Source: RH-AL1 sp965198495 (GTDB lineage: Bacteria; Pseudomonadota; Alphaproteobacteria; Rhizobiales; Beijerinckiaceae). Taken from it: DNA of 64,000 bases. Below, one piece after another: positions 17,647 through 26,630 of the stretch. Every line of letters begins with the position of its first letter. Position 1 is the first letter of the stretch. The DNA lies in the NCBI GenBank assembly GCA_965198495.1, contig CBDAPL010000001.1, forward strand, positions 2,480,001 through 2,544,000, written 5' to 3'. The notes under the pieces were generated by a model. The model was not told where the DNA came from. It did not search any database and saw nothing but the letters and a program-made list of their open reading frames with translations. The position numbers were made by a program, and so were the translations under genes.

Positions 17647-17998
17647 GACTAGCGGACAGCGTGAGGCTTGCGGAGGAGCCCTGCGCGCAAGAGCAACGAC
17701 GGTGGCAGCCATGTCTGTCGTGTTCTTTCTGCCACAGTTCCCAAACGATCGATTTCCGCGCGCCACTTCACGCATTTCACTTTTGTTTAACGATCGCTCG
17801 ATCCAACTTATTGATCTATCGAAGCTTTCTAAGAAAAAGATTGAAGCCGATCATCGGCCTTGCGAGCTTGATGCAGCTTCATCGCGGCGCGGTGAGGCAT
17901 TTTTTCATCACAAATCGTCACATAGCCGAGCTATATCGAACCTGCGCGCTGGCGGGGGACACGTTGGCGCACGACGCAAATTCATCGGGGGCGCTTTC
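17647..17998. other. Gene-free leader region before the porin
   Basis: About 350 bp without a supportable gene. It includes an AT-richer stretch at 17770-17850, a plausible place for the porin promoter, and a 13-bp hairpin GCCGATCATCGGC at 17846-17858. No operator can be assigned. Confidence 0.4.
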
Positions 17999-19834
17999 GT
18001 GACATCGAACAACGCGACTGGAGTGGCCGCTGCCGCTTCGCTGACCAAGAAAAGGACTCGCACGCTCGGCGTCGGGTTCGCCGCCGCTCTTCTTCTCTCG
18101 TGCTCGCCGATCGCGCTTCACGCCGAAACGTCCAACAACGAGCTGGCGAAAGAGATCGCCGAGCTCAAGGCTCAGATCCGCGAGCTGCGCGGTTCGGTCT
18201 CCGCGACGCGTACTGAAACCCGCCGCGAAGTGCAGAAGGTCAAGGCCGTGGCGGCTCGCACCCCCGCCCCGCCGCCGCCGGTTTTCGCCGCCATTCCGGA
18301 AGGCGCGACCCCGGTGTTCGTCACCGCCGATAAGAAGATGCAATACGGCTCGCTGACGATCACGCCCGGCGGCTTCGTCGCGATGGAAAGCGTGTCGCGC
18401 ACCCGCACCACCGGCGCCGGCATCTTGACCGGCTTCAATAACATTCCGTTCAACAACAGCGGCGAAGCTCATACCAATGAAAACCGCCTCGATAATCGTC
18501 AGACGCGTTTCGCGCTGTTGATCGAGGCCCCGATCTCGAAAAGCTTGCTGGTGGCCGGCTACGGCGAGTTCGACTTCCTCGGCGCGGGTGTCAACTCCAA
18601 CAACATCCAGGCTTACAGCTATGTCCCGCGCATTCGTCATCTCTACTCGACCTTAGACAGCAGCGATTACGGCTTCCATGTGTTGGCTGGTCAGACCTGG
18701 TCGCTGGTAACGCTGAACTCCAAGGGCATCACGCCCCGCAACGAGGTGACGCCGCCGCAGATCGACGCCGGCTTTATCCCCGGCTTCGAGTTCGCCCGTA
18801 TGCCGCAGATCCGCATCACCAAGGACTTCAACAAGAAGCTTTGGATCTCGCTCGACGCCGAAGCCTCGCAGACCGCGAACATCAACGGCAACGGCGGCTG
18901 CGGCAACATCGTCCAGAACTCCAATGCCGCAGCTCTTGCGGCACCCGCTGTCGGCGGTATCGCCGGCCAGGACAGCATTTCCATTCCGGGCAACGGCGTC
19001 GCGAACGGAAATTGCCTCGTCGTGGGCACCGGCGGCGCGTTGGGTCAGCAGGGTCTTAACCAGCAGTTTTCGCTTAACAAGGTCCCGGACGTTGTTGGCA
19101 AGGTCGCCTACGAGGCGCGGCTTGCTGACCGCGACATCCACATGGAAGCCTTCGGCCTCTACCGCGACCTGCTGACAAACGTGAACTATAACAACGTCGC
19201 CGCTCTCGCCCCTTCGACTAACGCCGTCCCCGGAGGCTACGCGGCCTCCTCGAACCAGAACACGACGGGTTACGGCATAGGTGCGGGCCTCATCGTTCCG
19301 CTTATCCCGCGCACGCTTGATGGTCAGATCAGCGGCCTGATTGGCCGCGGCATCGGCCGCTACACGTCCTCTGGGCTGCCGGACGCCACGGTGAACGGCA
19401 ACGGCTCGCTGAAGGCGCTCGGCGCGGCCGACGCTCTCGCCGGGTTGACCTATCATGTCACGCCCTCTTTCGATCTCTTCGGCTTTGCCGGCTTTGAGCA
19501 GGTCAACCGGGAGTTTTCGTCCAACGGTGCCGGCGGCGAGGTCGGCTATGGTCTGACGGGCGGCGTCAACAACTACGGCTGCGAGGTCGAAGGTGGTACT
19601 TGCGGCGGCCAGACCCACCGCATCTATCAGTTCCTGGTCGGCTTCAACGACAAGCTCTACAAGGGCAACTTCGGTGAGGTCCGCGTCGGCGTGAACTACC
19701 AGTACACCGTTCGCCAACTCTTCGCCGCGACAACCGTCGCAACCGGCACTCCGACCGCCGCGGCACCGCTGCGATCCGCCCGAGCCGAAGATCAGGCAAT
19801 CTTGACCTCGCTTCGTTACTATCCCTTCCAGTAG
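17999..19834 (+). CDS. DcaP-like outer-membrane porin
   Basis: A 611-residue beta-barrel porin. The signal peptide ends about residue 42 (SPIALHAE). It is followed by a short coiled-coil segment, ELAKEIAELKAQIRELRG, typical of DcaP-like trimeric porins, and then a Pro-rich linker. The barrel begins near YGSLTITPGGFVAMESVSRT, has NRQTRFALLIEAP, and ends on the aromatic SLRYYPFQ, as outer-membrane barrels do. The start is GTG at 17999, preceded by GGGGG; upstream in-frame codons lack a signal-like sequence. It is followed by a strong intrinsic terminator. It probably takes up small anionic or dicarboxylic solutes; this is inferred from the family only. Confidence 0.82.
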   Translation: MTSNNATGVAAAASLTKKRTRTLGVGFAAALLLSCSPIALHAETSNNELAKEIAELKAQIRELRGSVSATRTETRREVQKVKAVAARTPAPPPPVFAAIPEGATPVFVTADKKMQYGSLTITPGGFVAMESVSRTRTTGAGILTGFNNIPFNNSGEAHTNENRLDNRQTRFALLIEAPISKSLLVAGYGEFDFLGAGVNSNNIQAYSYVPRIRHLYSTLDSSDYGFHVLAGQTWSLVTLNSKGITPRNEVTPPQIDAGFIPGFEFARMPQIRITKDFNKKLWISLDAEASQTANINGNGGCGNIVQNSNAAALAAPAVGGIAGQDSISIPGNGVANGNCLVVGTGGALGQQGLNQQFSLNKVPDVVGKVAYEARLADRDIHMEAFGLYRDLLTNVNYNNVAALAPSTNAVPGGYAASSNQNTTGYGIGAGLIVPLIPRTLDGQISGLIGRGIGRYTSSGLPDATVNGNGSLKALGAADALAGLTYHVTPSFDLFGFAGFEQVNREFSSNGAGGEVGYGLTGGVNNYGCEVEGGTCGGQTHRIYQFLVGFNDKLYKGNFGEVRVGVNYQYTVRQLFAATTVATGTPTAAAPLRSARAEDQAILTSLRYYPFQ

Positions 19835-20149
19835 CAAGCGAGCCGCAGCTGGTAAGCTTCGTCTTAGAAGCCGATCGAGCACCTGCTCCATCGGCTTTTT
19901 CTTTGTCTACGGTGGTCTGACTGCGCTGAGCAGCATTCCCGGTTCTCGCCGACATGTCGACGGCGGCCGCCGCGCCATCAGAGCTTCCCGGCGATTGTTT
20001 GGGCGGTCAGGCAATGCTTCTCATCCTATGAAGTCCCGGCCCGAAGCAGGCTCATGTCGCGCCCGCCCGCTTGCCATCGCTCAAGGCCTCGGGCATATCT
20101 CGGCCGGGGACCCTCGCGGCATCTTAAATGCGTCGCTTTCGGACCCTAC
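19835..20149. other. Gap between porin and tRNA-Ser
   Basis: About 315 bp. It contains the porin terminator at 19869-19904 and a few short GC palindromes. No gene is supportable. Confidence 0.45.
19869..19904 (+). terminator. Rho-independent terminator after the porin gene
   Basis: A perfect 8-bp stem (AAGCCGAT pairing with ATCGGCTT) closes a 14-nt loop and is followed by a T-rich run. It lies 35 bp after the porin stop. Confidence 0.82.
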
Positions 20150-20243
20150 GGAGACGTGGCCGAGAGGCTGAAGGCGGCGGTTTGCTAAACCGTTATAGGG
20201 TTGTAAAGCCCTATCGAGGGTTCGAATCCCTCCGTCTCCGCCA
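20150..20243 (+). tRNA. tRNA-Ser (anticodon GCT)
   Basis: A 94-nt class II tRNA with encoded CCA. The acceptor stem is GGAGACG pairing with CGTCTCC. The anticodon loop TTGCTAA gives anticodon GCT, reading AGC/AGU. A long variable arm (TATAGGG...CCCTATC) and the T arm GGTTCGAATCC confirm serine. Confidence 0.97.
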
Positions 20244-20293
20244 ATCGACTTTGTTGATTAGCAGCGGGCAGGAGCGCCCGTCGGAGGACGATA

Positions 20294-20890
20294 ATGTCTC
20301 AGGCCATTCGGCCCCGTGTCACGACGGGTACTCAGGGCACGATCGCTGCGCTGAGCCTCGCGGTCGCCCTTTTGGTTGGTACGGCGTCGTATGCGCTCGC
20401 CGGTCCGATCGAACCTCAGGGCATCTGGTATACCGACGGGGAGGAGTCGATCATCAAGGTTCATTCCTGCGCCGAAAACGCCTCGGTCTATTGCGGGACG
20501 ATGGTCTGGCTCAAAGAGCCGACCGAAGCCGACGGCTCGCAAAAGATCGACAAGCTGAACAAAGATCCGGCCAAGAAGAACAAGCCGCTGATCGGCATAG
20601 ACATCCTGATCAACATGAAGTCCGACGACGATCACTGGACCGGTAAGGCGTACAACCCGGAAGACGGCAAGTTTTATGACGTCACATTCAAGGTAAAGAC
20701 CGACAAGGAAGAAAACGATCAGGCCGACCTGCGTGGCTGTCTGTTTAAATTTCTTTGCAAGACCGAGACGTTCACTCGGGCCAAGGAGGTACCCGGAGGC
20801 GACCCGACCGCGACGGCTGACGCTTCTGGATCCATGGCGAAGAAGCATAAGCCGAAAAAAGACGTGAAGAAGGAGACGGCCTCTCATTGA
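20294..20890 (+). CDS. DUF2147 secreted protein
   Basis: A 198-residue exported protein. A signal peptide covers about residues 1-36 (IAALSLAVALLVGTASYALA). The core has GIWYTDGEESIIKVHSC and YCGTMVWLKEP, then GIDILINMK, W.GKAYNPEDGK.YDV and a final LRGC segment, which is the DUF2147 pattern. A lysine-rich tail follows (KKHKPKKDVKK). The family has no settled function, though envelope or lipid contacts have been proposed. It starts 50 bp after tRNA-Ser and its stop overlaps the start of the next frame. Confidence 0.85.
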   Translation: MSQAIRPRVTTGTQGTIAALSLAVALLVGTASYALAGPIEPQGIWYTDGEESIIKVHSCAENASVYCGTMVWLKEPTEADGSQKIDKLNKDPAKKNKPLIGIDILINMKSDDDHWTGKAYNPEDGKFYDVTFKVKTDKEENDQADLRGCLFKFLCKTETFTRAKEVPGGDPTATADASGSMAKKHKPKKDVKKETASH

Positions 20891-21294
20891 GGTGTCTCGC
20901 TGGCGGGAGAGCTGAAATCACTCTGCGTCGGCGTCTGGCGGCTTTCATCATGTTAGCTGCCTGCGTCGCAAGCCTGGCGGGACCAGGCCACGCCGCGTCG
21001 CCGTCTCCACGAAAATCCCCGCATAGAAGCGCGCCGCCCGACCCGCACGATTCAAGCGATGTGACCGGTACAATCCCCACGCCGAAAGTGCCAACCCCCG
21101 CAGTGGCCGACAAGGACGGAAGCTATCCGCAATTTCATCTGCCGACCGCGACGCGAGGCCGTATGCGCGATTGCGGGATGAAGTGGCAAGCCATGAAGCT
21201 GGCGGGGGTCGCGGGCGATGATACCTGGCGAGACTACGCAACCAAATGCCTCGTTGCCAGGACCAGTCCGCCCATAGGGACGGCGACCCGTTAG
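20887..21294 (+). CDS. Small secreted protein of unknown function
   Basis: 135 residues from a TTG that overlaps the DUF2147 stop; an internal ATG at 20950 is the other option. The N-terminus has a signal-like LRRRLAAFIMLAACVASLAG ending in GHAA, then a Pro/Ser-rich linker. The C-terminal RMRDCGMKWQAMKLAG...TWRDYATKC contains two cysteines and resembles short Rhizobiales secreted domains with the same C-x(3)-W...W-x(5)-C spacing. It is probably co-transcribed with the DUF2147 gene. Function unknown. Confidence 0.6.
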   Translation: MRCLAGGRAEITLRRRLAAFIMLAACVASLAGPGHAASPSPRKSPHRSAPPDPHDSSDVTGTIPTPKVPTPAVADKDGSYPQFHLPTATRGRMRDCGMKWQAMKLAGVAGDDTWRDYATKCLVARTSPPIGTATR

Positions 21295-21388
21295 CACGCC
21301 AGGCTATTCATTCCGCGTCGAAGCGGAAGTCTTTGCGCGCCAGACATTCGACCCACAATCTACTTCCGTCTCCATCGATCGTCCCTCT

Positions 21389-21886
21389 TCAGGTGGATTC
21401 GGTCGGCGGCGGAGGCGTCTCGACGTTCGGCTTGCGCGGCGTTGTCTTGCGCGGCGGCTTCGGCGCCGTCTTGTTGACTGACACCTTCGCAGGCGAAGTC
21501 TTCGTCACGGCGCCCTTTTTAGCCGGAGCCTTCTTTGTCAGCGATTTGCTGACAGGGCTCTTCTTGGTTGGTGTTTTCTTCGCTACGCCGGTTTTCTTCG
21601 CCGCGATCTTCTTGGCCGGCGCCTTTTTCACAACCGTCTTTTTGGTCTCGGTCTTCTTCCCCACGGACTTCGGTGAGGATGTCTTCGGTGAGGATGTCTT
21701 CGGTGAGGATGTCTTCGGTGAGGATGTCTTCGGCGCCGTTTTCTTCGGTGCAGCCTTCTTCGGCGCGGCTTTCGCCGTGACGGTCTTTGTCGTTGTTTTC
21801 TTCGCCGGCGTCTTGCTCGTTGCCTTGGCGGCAGCCTTCTTGACGGGCGTCTTCTTCGTCGTTTTCTTGGTGGTTGCCTTCACCAT
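21389..21886 (-). CDS. Lysine/alanine-rich histone H1-like protein
   Basis: A 165-residue, very basic, low-complexity protein made of Lys, Thr, Ala, Pro and Ser. KK.P and KTSSP motifs resemble the C-terminal tail of eukaryotic H1 and bacterial H1-like proteins. Residues 53-72 contain four KTSSP repeats from a 15-bp tandem repeat. It probably binds DNA or polyphosphate non-specifically. The ATG at 21886 follows AGGGGA. It is convergent with the secreted-protein gene. Length is likely to vary between strains because of the repeats. Confidence 0.75.
   Translation of the reverse strand: MVKATTKKTTKKTPVKKAAAKATSKTPAKKTTTKTVTAKAAPKKAAPKKTAPKTSSPKTSSPKTSSPKTSSPKSVGKKTETKKTVVKKAPAKKIAAKKTGVAKKTPTKKSPVSKSLTKKAPAKKGAVTKTSPAKVSVNKTAPKPPRKTTPRKPNVETPPPPTEST
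21671..21730. repeat. 15-bp x 4 tandem repeat inside the H1-like gene
   Basis: Four identical copies of CGGTGAGGATGTCTT, in frame, encode the KTSSP repeats. The flanking sequence then diverges. Confidence 0.92.
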
Positions 21887-22440
21887 TGATCGTCCCCTGT
21901 ACTTGCGCAGCACATTTTCTTGCAGTGAGCGAAGGAAAGCGTAGCGGTCCTGCTTACGTGTGCAAGGGGCGCATCCCACGCGAGGCGATGTCGTGCGCTC
22001 GCGCGGAACGGACTATCGATGTCGTCCGTTTCCGGTCGACGCCAATCTCGTCATCATCGAGTAAGGATTAGGGTCAAACGAAAAGTTCCTGAGCTCGAAG
22101 GAGAGTAGCGGGAGGCAAACGATCTCGTGACAACGGCGCGCGACAGTTAGTTGCTGGATTACCGTTCATTACCAATCCCTTGGCACTCTCACTGCCACTA
22201 CCTGAGCGATCCTATCGAGACGAAACTTATTTCCCGAGATCGTTTGCTGAAACACTTCTGAGTATTTTGGGAGAGCGATCGGGTAAGCGCTGTATTTACG
22301 CCTTGCCACAACGTCGAAAACCCTGGGCTCCGCGCGCATTTTTATGTGCACAAGCACGAAACACTTCCTCGGGAGCGAGAAGATCGCACACCTCTCGGCG
22401 CGCTTCCGATCGCAACGATGATTCGCAATGGACCCGATGA
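21887..22440. other. 554-bp gene-free stretch with a 13-bp inverted repeat
   Basis: No supportable gene. It is less GC-rich than its surroundings. GCAAACGATCTCG at 22115-22127 is repeated inverted at 22235-22247, with 107 bp between. Short open frames here lack homology-like sequence and ribosome sites. Confidence 0.45.
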
Positions 22441-23927
22441 CTAAATGCCGAGCTTGGCTTTCAGCATCTCGTTGACGCTTTGTGGATTGGCGCGACCACC
22501 GGTCTGCTTCATCACTTGCCCCACGAACCAGCCGAGCATCGTCGGTTTGGCTTTCGCCTGCTCGGACTTCTGCGGGTTTGCCGCGATGATCGCGTCGACC
22601 GCAGCCTCGATCGCGCCGGTGTCGTTGACCTGGGTCATGCCGCGCTCGGCGACGATCGCCGCGGGATCACCGCCCATCCTGTCGTCGATGATGATAGCGA
22701 GAACATCCTTGGCGATCTTGCCCGAGATCGTGCCGCTGCCAATAAGGTCGACCAATCCGGCGATCTGCGCGGGCGTGATGTGAGACCGATGGATCGGCAG
22801 GTTCTGCGAGTTCGCGAAGGCCGCGACGTCGCCATTCACCCAGTTGGCGACCGCTTTCGCATCGCGCTTGGTGCCGCCGAAGGAAACGCACGACTCGTAG
22901 AAATCCGCGGTCTCCTTGTCGGCGACGAGAACACTCGCATCGTAGGGAGAGAGGCCGTAATCCGCCATGAATCGGCCCTTCTTCGTGTCCGGCAGCTCCG
23001 GCAGTTCCGCTGCGAGCTTGTCGACGTAGGTCTGGTCGAACTCGAGCGGCAGCAGGTCGGGATCGGGAAAATACCGGTAGTCGTGCGCTTCCTCTTTGTT
23101 GCGCATCGAGCGCGTCTCACCCTTTGCCGGATCGTAGAGCCGCGTCTCTTGTACGATCGTTCCGCCGTCCTCCAGGATCTCGATCTGGCGCCGCGCCTCG
23201 ACGTCGACGGCCTGCCCGATGAAGCGGATCGAGTTCACGTTCTTTATTTCGCACCGCGTTCCCAGCGGCTCGCCGGGGCGGCGCACCGAAACGTTGACGT
23301 CGGCGCGCAGCGAGCCCTGCTCCATGTTGCCGTCGCAGGTGCCGAGATAGCGCAGGATCGTGCGCAGCTTCGACACGTAGGCCTTTGCCTCTTCGGCCGA
23401 GCGCATGTCAGGTCTTGAGACGATCTCCATCAGCGCGACGCCCGACGATTGAGATCGACGAAAGAGTCCGTGGCCGATTGGTCGTGAAGCGACTTGCCGG
23501 CGTCCTGCTCGAGGTGCAGTCGCTCGATGCCGACTTCGAACTGCTCGGTCGGCGTGAGATCGACGATCACCACGCCTTCGCCAACTATGGGATCCTTGTA
23601 CTGCGAGATCTGATAGCCCTGCGGCAGGTCGGGATAGAAGTAGTTCTTGCGATCGAAAACCGAGCATTTGTTGATCTGCGCCTTCAACCCGAGCCCGGTG
23701 CGAACCGCTTGCGCGACGCACTCCTCGTTGATCACAGGCAACATTCCCGGCATCGCGGCATCGACGAGCGAAACGTGCGCGTTGGGCGCGCCACCAAACG
23801 TCGTGGAGGCTCCCGAAAAGAGTTTGGAGCGCGACACCACTTGCGCATGGATCTCCATGCCCACGATGATCTCCCAATCGCCCGTGGCACCTTTGACGAG
23901 GTTCTGCGGCTTGGTGTGGATGGTCAT
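22441..23927 (-). pseudogene. gatB: Aspartyl/glutamyl-tRNA amidotransferase subunit B, frameshifted
   Basis: GatB activates mischarged Glu-tRNA-Gln or Asp-tRNA-Asn for amidation in the GatCAB complex. The reading frame from ATG 23927 (AAGGAGGTGTC upstream, a very strong ribosome site) runs IVGMEIHAQV...NKCSVFDRKNYFYPDLPQGYQIS...SFVDLNR and then derails. The family sequence resumes in another frame as SGVALMEIVSRPDMRS and continues to the normal C-terminus with the YqeY-like tail. Restoring one base between 23445 and 23446 rebuilds a 495-residue protein with the conserved DLNRSGVALMEIVS. Whether this is a real mutation or a sequence error is undecided. gatC and gatA are not in the window. Confidence 0.9.
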
Positions 23928-24157
23928 GACACCTCCTTGTTCGAGCGTCGTTCGTCGCGCCGACCGGCGGCGCTATCCTCCCACCGTCATGCCACATGGC
24001 GCCGCTGACGCAAGATCGCGAGGTGGGCTCACCTGAGAGAGAACGCGGAGGGTCTGCGTGCGACGTGGAAGGTGGTCGTACCCGCACCCTCGCATCGAGA
24101 GGAGCCGCGTCGACACAAGAGCCGATGGCACCAGCGCGCGGCGCTCGACCACAATGG

Positions 24158-25126
24158 TCATCCCGACGTCGTCGCACCAACTCGGGCTGCCCGCATCGCG
24201 CGGGGCGTCACGCCAAACTTGGCCTTGAAGGCGCGGCTGAAGTGACCCGTGTCCTTGAAGCCAACGTCGAAGGCGATCGATGAGACCGATAGGTGGGAAC
24301 GCAGAGGGTCGCACAAGTCGCGCTTGGCCACGGTCAGGCGCTTGTCCCAGATCATCTCGGCGACGCTGAAGCCCACGCCAGCGAAGACTTTGCGGAGGTA
24401 GCGCTCGGAGATCCGGTGGCGCTCGGCGACGACCTCGCACGTCAAGCCGGCGTCGCGCAGGTTGTCGTCGATGAAGCGCGCGATCCGGACCTGCAACAGG
24501 TGGCGTGCGTCGTCGAAGACAGCTCTCGCCTCGACCTGCTCCGATAAGGCCGCGGCAATCAGATCAACGATCACCGCATGATACCTGAGCGCGCTGGTCG
24601 TTCCAAAGCAGGCCACCTGCCTCTGAAGCTCGCCGAGGAAGGTCGAGGCGAGGAGGCCGGCGCCCGTGCCGCCCTGAATGCGGATGGCCGTCAGCTTCTC
24701 GGCCGCCGGCAAGCTCTGCAGGATCATCTGCCTCGGCAAGCGCAGGACGATTTGGCCGAAGCCGTCGTCGAAGCGGAGATCGTAGGGGCGCGTTGTATCG
24801 TAAAGGGTGAAGTCGCCGCGACCGAGGGCAGCTTGGCGACCATCCTGTTCGACTAGGCCCCGCCCGGCCGTCTGCAGGCTGAGGAGGAAGTAGTCGCGGT
24901 CAGACCGGCCGATCGTCGCGGCATTGCGCGAGACGCGCTGGGGAGCGGCGCGGATGTTGCTGAGCTGCGCTTCGCCGACCGTCGTGTTCTCGATGGAGCC
25001 GAAGAAACCTTCGCGTTCCAGGCTGACGCACTCGAGCTCGACGAACGAGGCACATATAACGTCAATCCAATACTCCAGGCTGTGGCGGGTCTCCGCGCCG
25101 GCCGTCGTCAGCTTGATCGTCTCCAT
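24158..25126 (-). CDS. AraC family transcriptional regulator (NitR-like)
   Basis: 322 residues. The N-terminal half fits the AraC_binding_2 type sensor domain (RSDRDYFLLSLQTAGRG, GDFTLYDTTRPYDLRF). The C-terminal ~100 residues form two helix-turn-helix motifs, with SVSSIAFDVGFKDTGHFSRA then FKAKFGVTPRAMR as the family signature. It is divergent from the nitrilase gene across 223 bp. NitR-type regulators of this family control nitrilase genes, so this one probably responds to a nitrile or amide and activates its neighbour. The ATG at 25126 is chosen over a start 15 codons upstream. Confidence 0.85.
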   Translation of the reverse strand: METIKLTTAGAETRHSLEYWIDVICASFVELECVSLEREGFFGSIENTTVGEAQLSNIRAAPQRVSRNAATIGRSDRDYFLLSLQTAGRGLVEQDGRQAALGRGDFTLYDTTRPYDLRFDDGFGQIVLRLPRQMILQSLPAAEKLTAIRIQGGTGAGLLASTFLGELQRQVACFGTTSALRYHAVIVDLIAAALSEQVEARAVFDDARHLLQVRIARFIDDNLRDAGLTCEVVAERHRISERYLRKVFAGVGFSVAEMIWDKRLTVAKRDLCDPLRSHLSVSSIAFDVGFKDTGHFSRAFKAKFGVTPRAMRAARVGATTSG

Positions 25127-25349
25127 GGATCGATGCCCGTTGCGACGCAGGATCAGTCGGGGGACCGCCAATCAAGAATTGCCAGTCCACCGACCGCGCG
25201 ATTACGCTCGCAGCTTTTGTGCCGCCTTGCGGTAGGCGCTGGACCGCTAGAGTCAAGAGATAGGTCCGATCCAGCAAAGATCCCCTCTTGGCACCGCGTC
25301 TATGTTTCCGAAGCGCCATCTGGCGTGTAATCGCGATGGAGACGACGTC
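25127..25349. promoter_or_regulatory. Divergent regulatory region between AraC regulator and nitrilase
   Basis: A 223-bp spacer that must hold the promoters of both genes. GGAGA precedes the nitrilase ATG. No clear operator repeat was recognised by eye. Confidence 0.45.
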
Positions 25350-26426
25350 ATGGACAGCCAGCCTTTTAAAGTCGCCTGCGTCCAGGCCGCGCCTGCCTTC
25401 CTCGACAAGGAGGCGGGGGTTGAGAAGACGATCCAGCTTATTGCCGAAGCGGCGCAAGCCGGGGCCAAGCTCGTCGCATTTCCCGAGTGCTGGATCCCAG
25501 GATATCCCTGGTGGATCTGGCTGGACTCACCAGCCTGGGGCATGCAGTTCGTCCGTCGTCACTTCGAGAACTGCATTACGGCCGACGGCGACGAGGTCAA
25601 GCGCATCGCGGCCGCGGCGAAGGCTCACGACGTTCACCTCGTGATGGGCTACAGCGAACGGTGCGCCGGCAGCCTCTACATCGCCCAACTGCTGATCGGA
25701 CCGGACGGAACCCTCATCCAATCGCGCCGAAAGCTGAAGGCGACCCACGTCGAGCGCACCGTTTTCGGCGAAGGCGACGGCAGCGACATCAGGGTTCACG
25801 ACACGGCCCTGGGACGCCTTGGTGGGCTCTGTTGCTGGGAGCACCTCAATCCTCTCGCCAAGTTCGCGATGTACGCGCAGAACGAGCAGATCCACGTGGC
25901 CGCATGGCCGAGTTTCTCGTTATACACCGGTGCGGCCCACGCGCTCGGCCCCGTCCTCAACAACGCCGTCAGTCAGGTTTACGCCGCGGAAGCTCAATGC
26001 TTCGTAATCGCGCCCTGCGGGGTCGTGTCGCCGGCGATGGTCGAGCTCATGTGCGACACGCCGGTAAAGCGGCAGTTGCTGCAGGTTGGGGGCGGGCACG
26101 CGATGATCTACGGACCCGACGGCGCGCCGCTTAACGAGCCGCTTGCGCCGGACGTTGAGGGCATCGTCTTCGCGACGATCGACATCGGCGACATTGTGTT
26201 GGCGAAATCCGCCGCCGACCCCGCAGGGCACTATTCTCGACCGGACGTTCTCCGGCTACTGTTCAACCCCGAACCAAACCCCTGCGTGCAACGCTTGGGT
26301 GACCGAGATCTGCTCTCGCGCGATCCCAAAAAGCCCTTCCGGCTAGAGCCGGGCTCGGGTGTCGAGATCCTCGGGGATCGCTCGATCCCGGAAGCGCGCA
26401 TGCCGGCGACGCTCCTCGAGCAGTAG
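25350..26426 (+). CDS. Nitrilase (aliphatic/aromatic nitrile aminohydrolase)
   Basis: Hydrolyses nitriles directly to carboxylic acid plus ammonia. The catalytic triad is visible: E46 in AFPECWIPGYPWW, K128 in RRKLKATHVERTVFGEGDG, and C162 in GGLCCWEHLNPL. The GYPWW and ERT.FGEGDG context separates true nitrilases from other carbon-nitrogen hydrolases. At 358 residues it is full length, and the ATG at 25350 has GGAGA upstream. It forms a regulator-enzyme pair with the divergent AraC gene. The substrate range cannot be read from sequence. Confidence 0.92.
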   Translation: MDSQPFKVACVQAAPAFLDKEAGVEKTIQLIAEAAQAGAKLVAFPECWIPGYPWWIWLDSPAWGMQFVRRHFENCITADGDEVKRIAAAAKAHDVHLVMGYSERCAGSLYIAQLLIGPDGTLIQSRRKLKATHVERTVFGEGDGSDIRVHDTALGRLGGLCCWEHLNPLAKFAMYAQNEQIHVAAWPSFSLYTGAAHALGPVLNNAVSQVYAAEAQCFVIAPCGVVSPAMVELMCDTPVKRQLLQVGGGHAMIYGPDGAPLNEPLAPDVEGIVFATIDIGDIVLAKSAADPAGHYSRPDVLRLLFNPEPNPCVQRLGDRDLLSRDPKKPFRLEPGSGVEILGDRSIPEARMPATLLEQ

Positions 26427-26630
26427 AATCGAGCGTGCGGTACCGATCGCGTCCGCCTTTCTGTGAGAGGATGGCCGCAGGCGCGACCGGCCGTTATTTC
26501 CACGATCGACGGTGATCGCCCGCGCGGCGCCGCCGCGGATGCTGTGCGGCGGCGATGCGGGCCAAATCCAAGACGATCGGCTCGGATCGCTCAGCTTTTA
26601 TCCTGCACCGCGATCAATGGAAGGCTCGGC

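Noticed and set aside
17898..17925. Possible Pho box upstream of the porin (TTCATCACAAATCGTCACAT)
   Set aside because: Only a loose match to the heptamer repeat with the wrong register; not strong enough to call.
18653..19891. Long open frame on the minus strand within the porin gene
   Set aside because: Shadow of the high-GC porin coding strand; no ribosome site, and composition is typical of reverse-strand artefacts.
20150..20243. tRNA-Ser as an integration site
   Set aside because: No integrase or repeated tRNA 3' end is visible on either side.
21671..21730. CRISPR-like repeat
   Set aside because: The units are contiguous, 15 bp and in a coding frame; there are no spacers.
22169..22357. 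Short minus-strand frame of 62 codons in the gene-free stretch
   Set aside because: No ribosome site, no domain and no conserved-looking composition.
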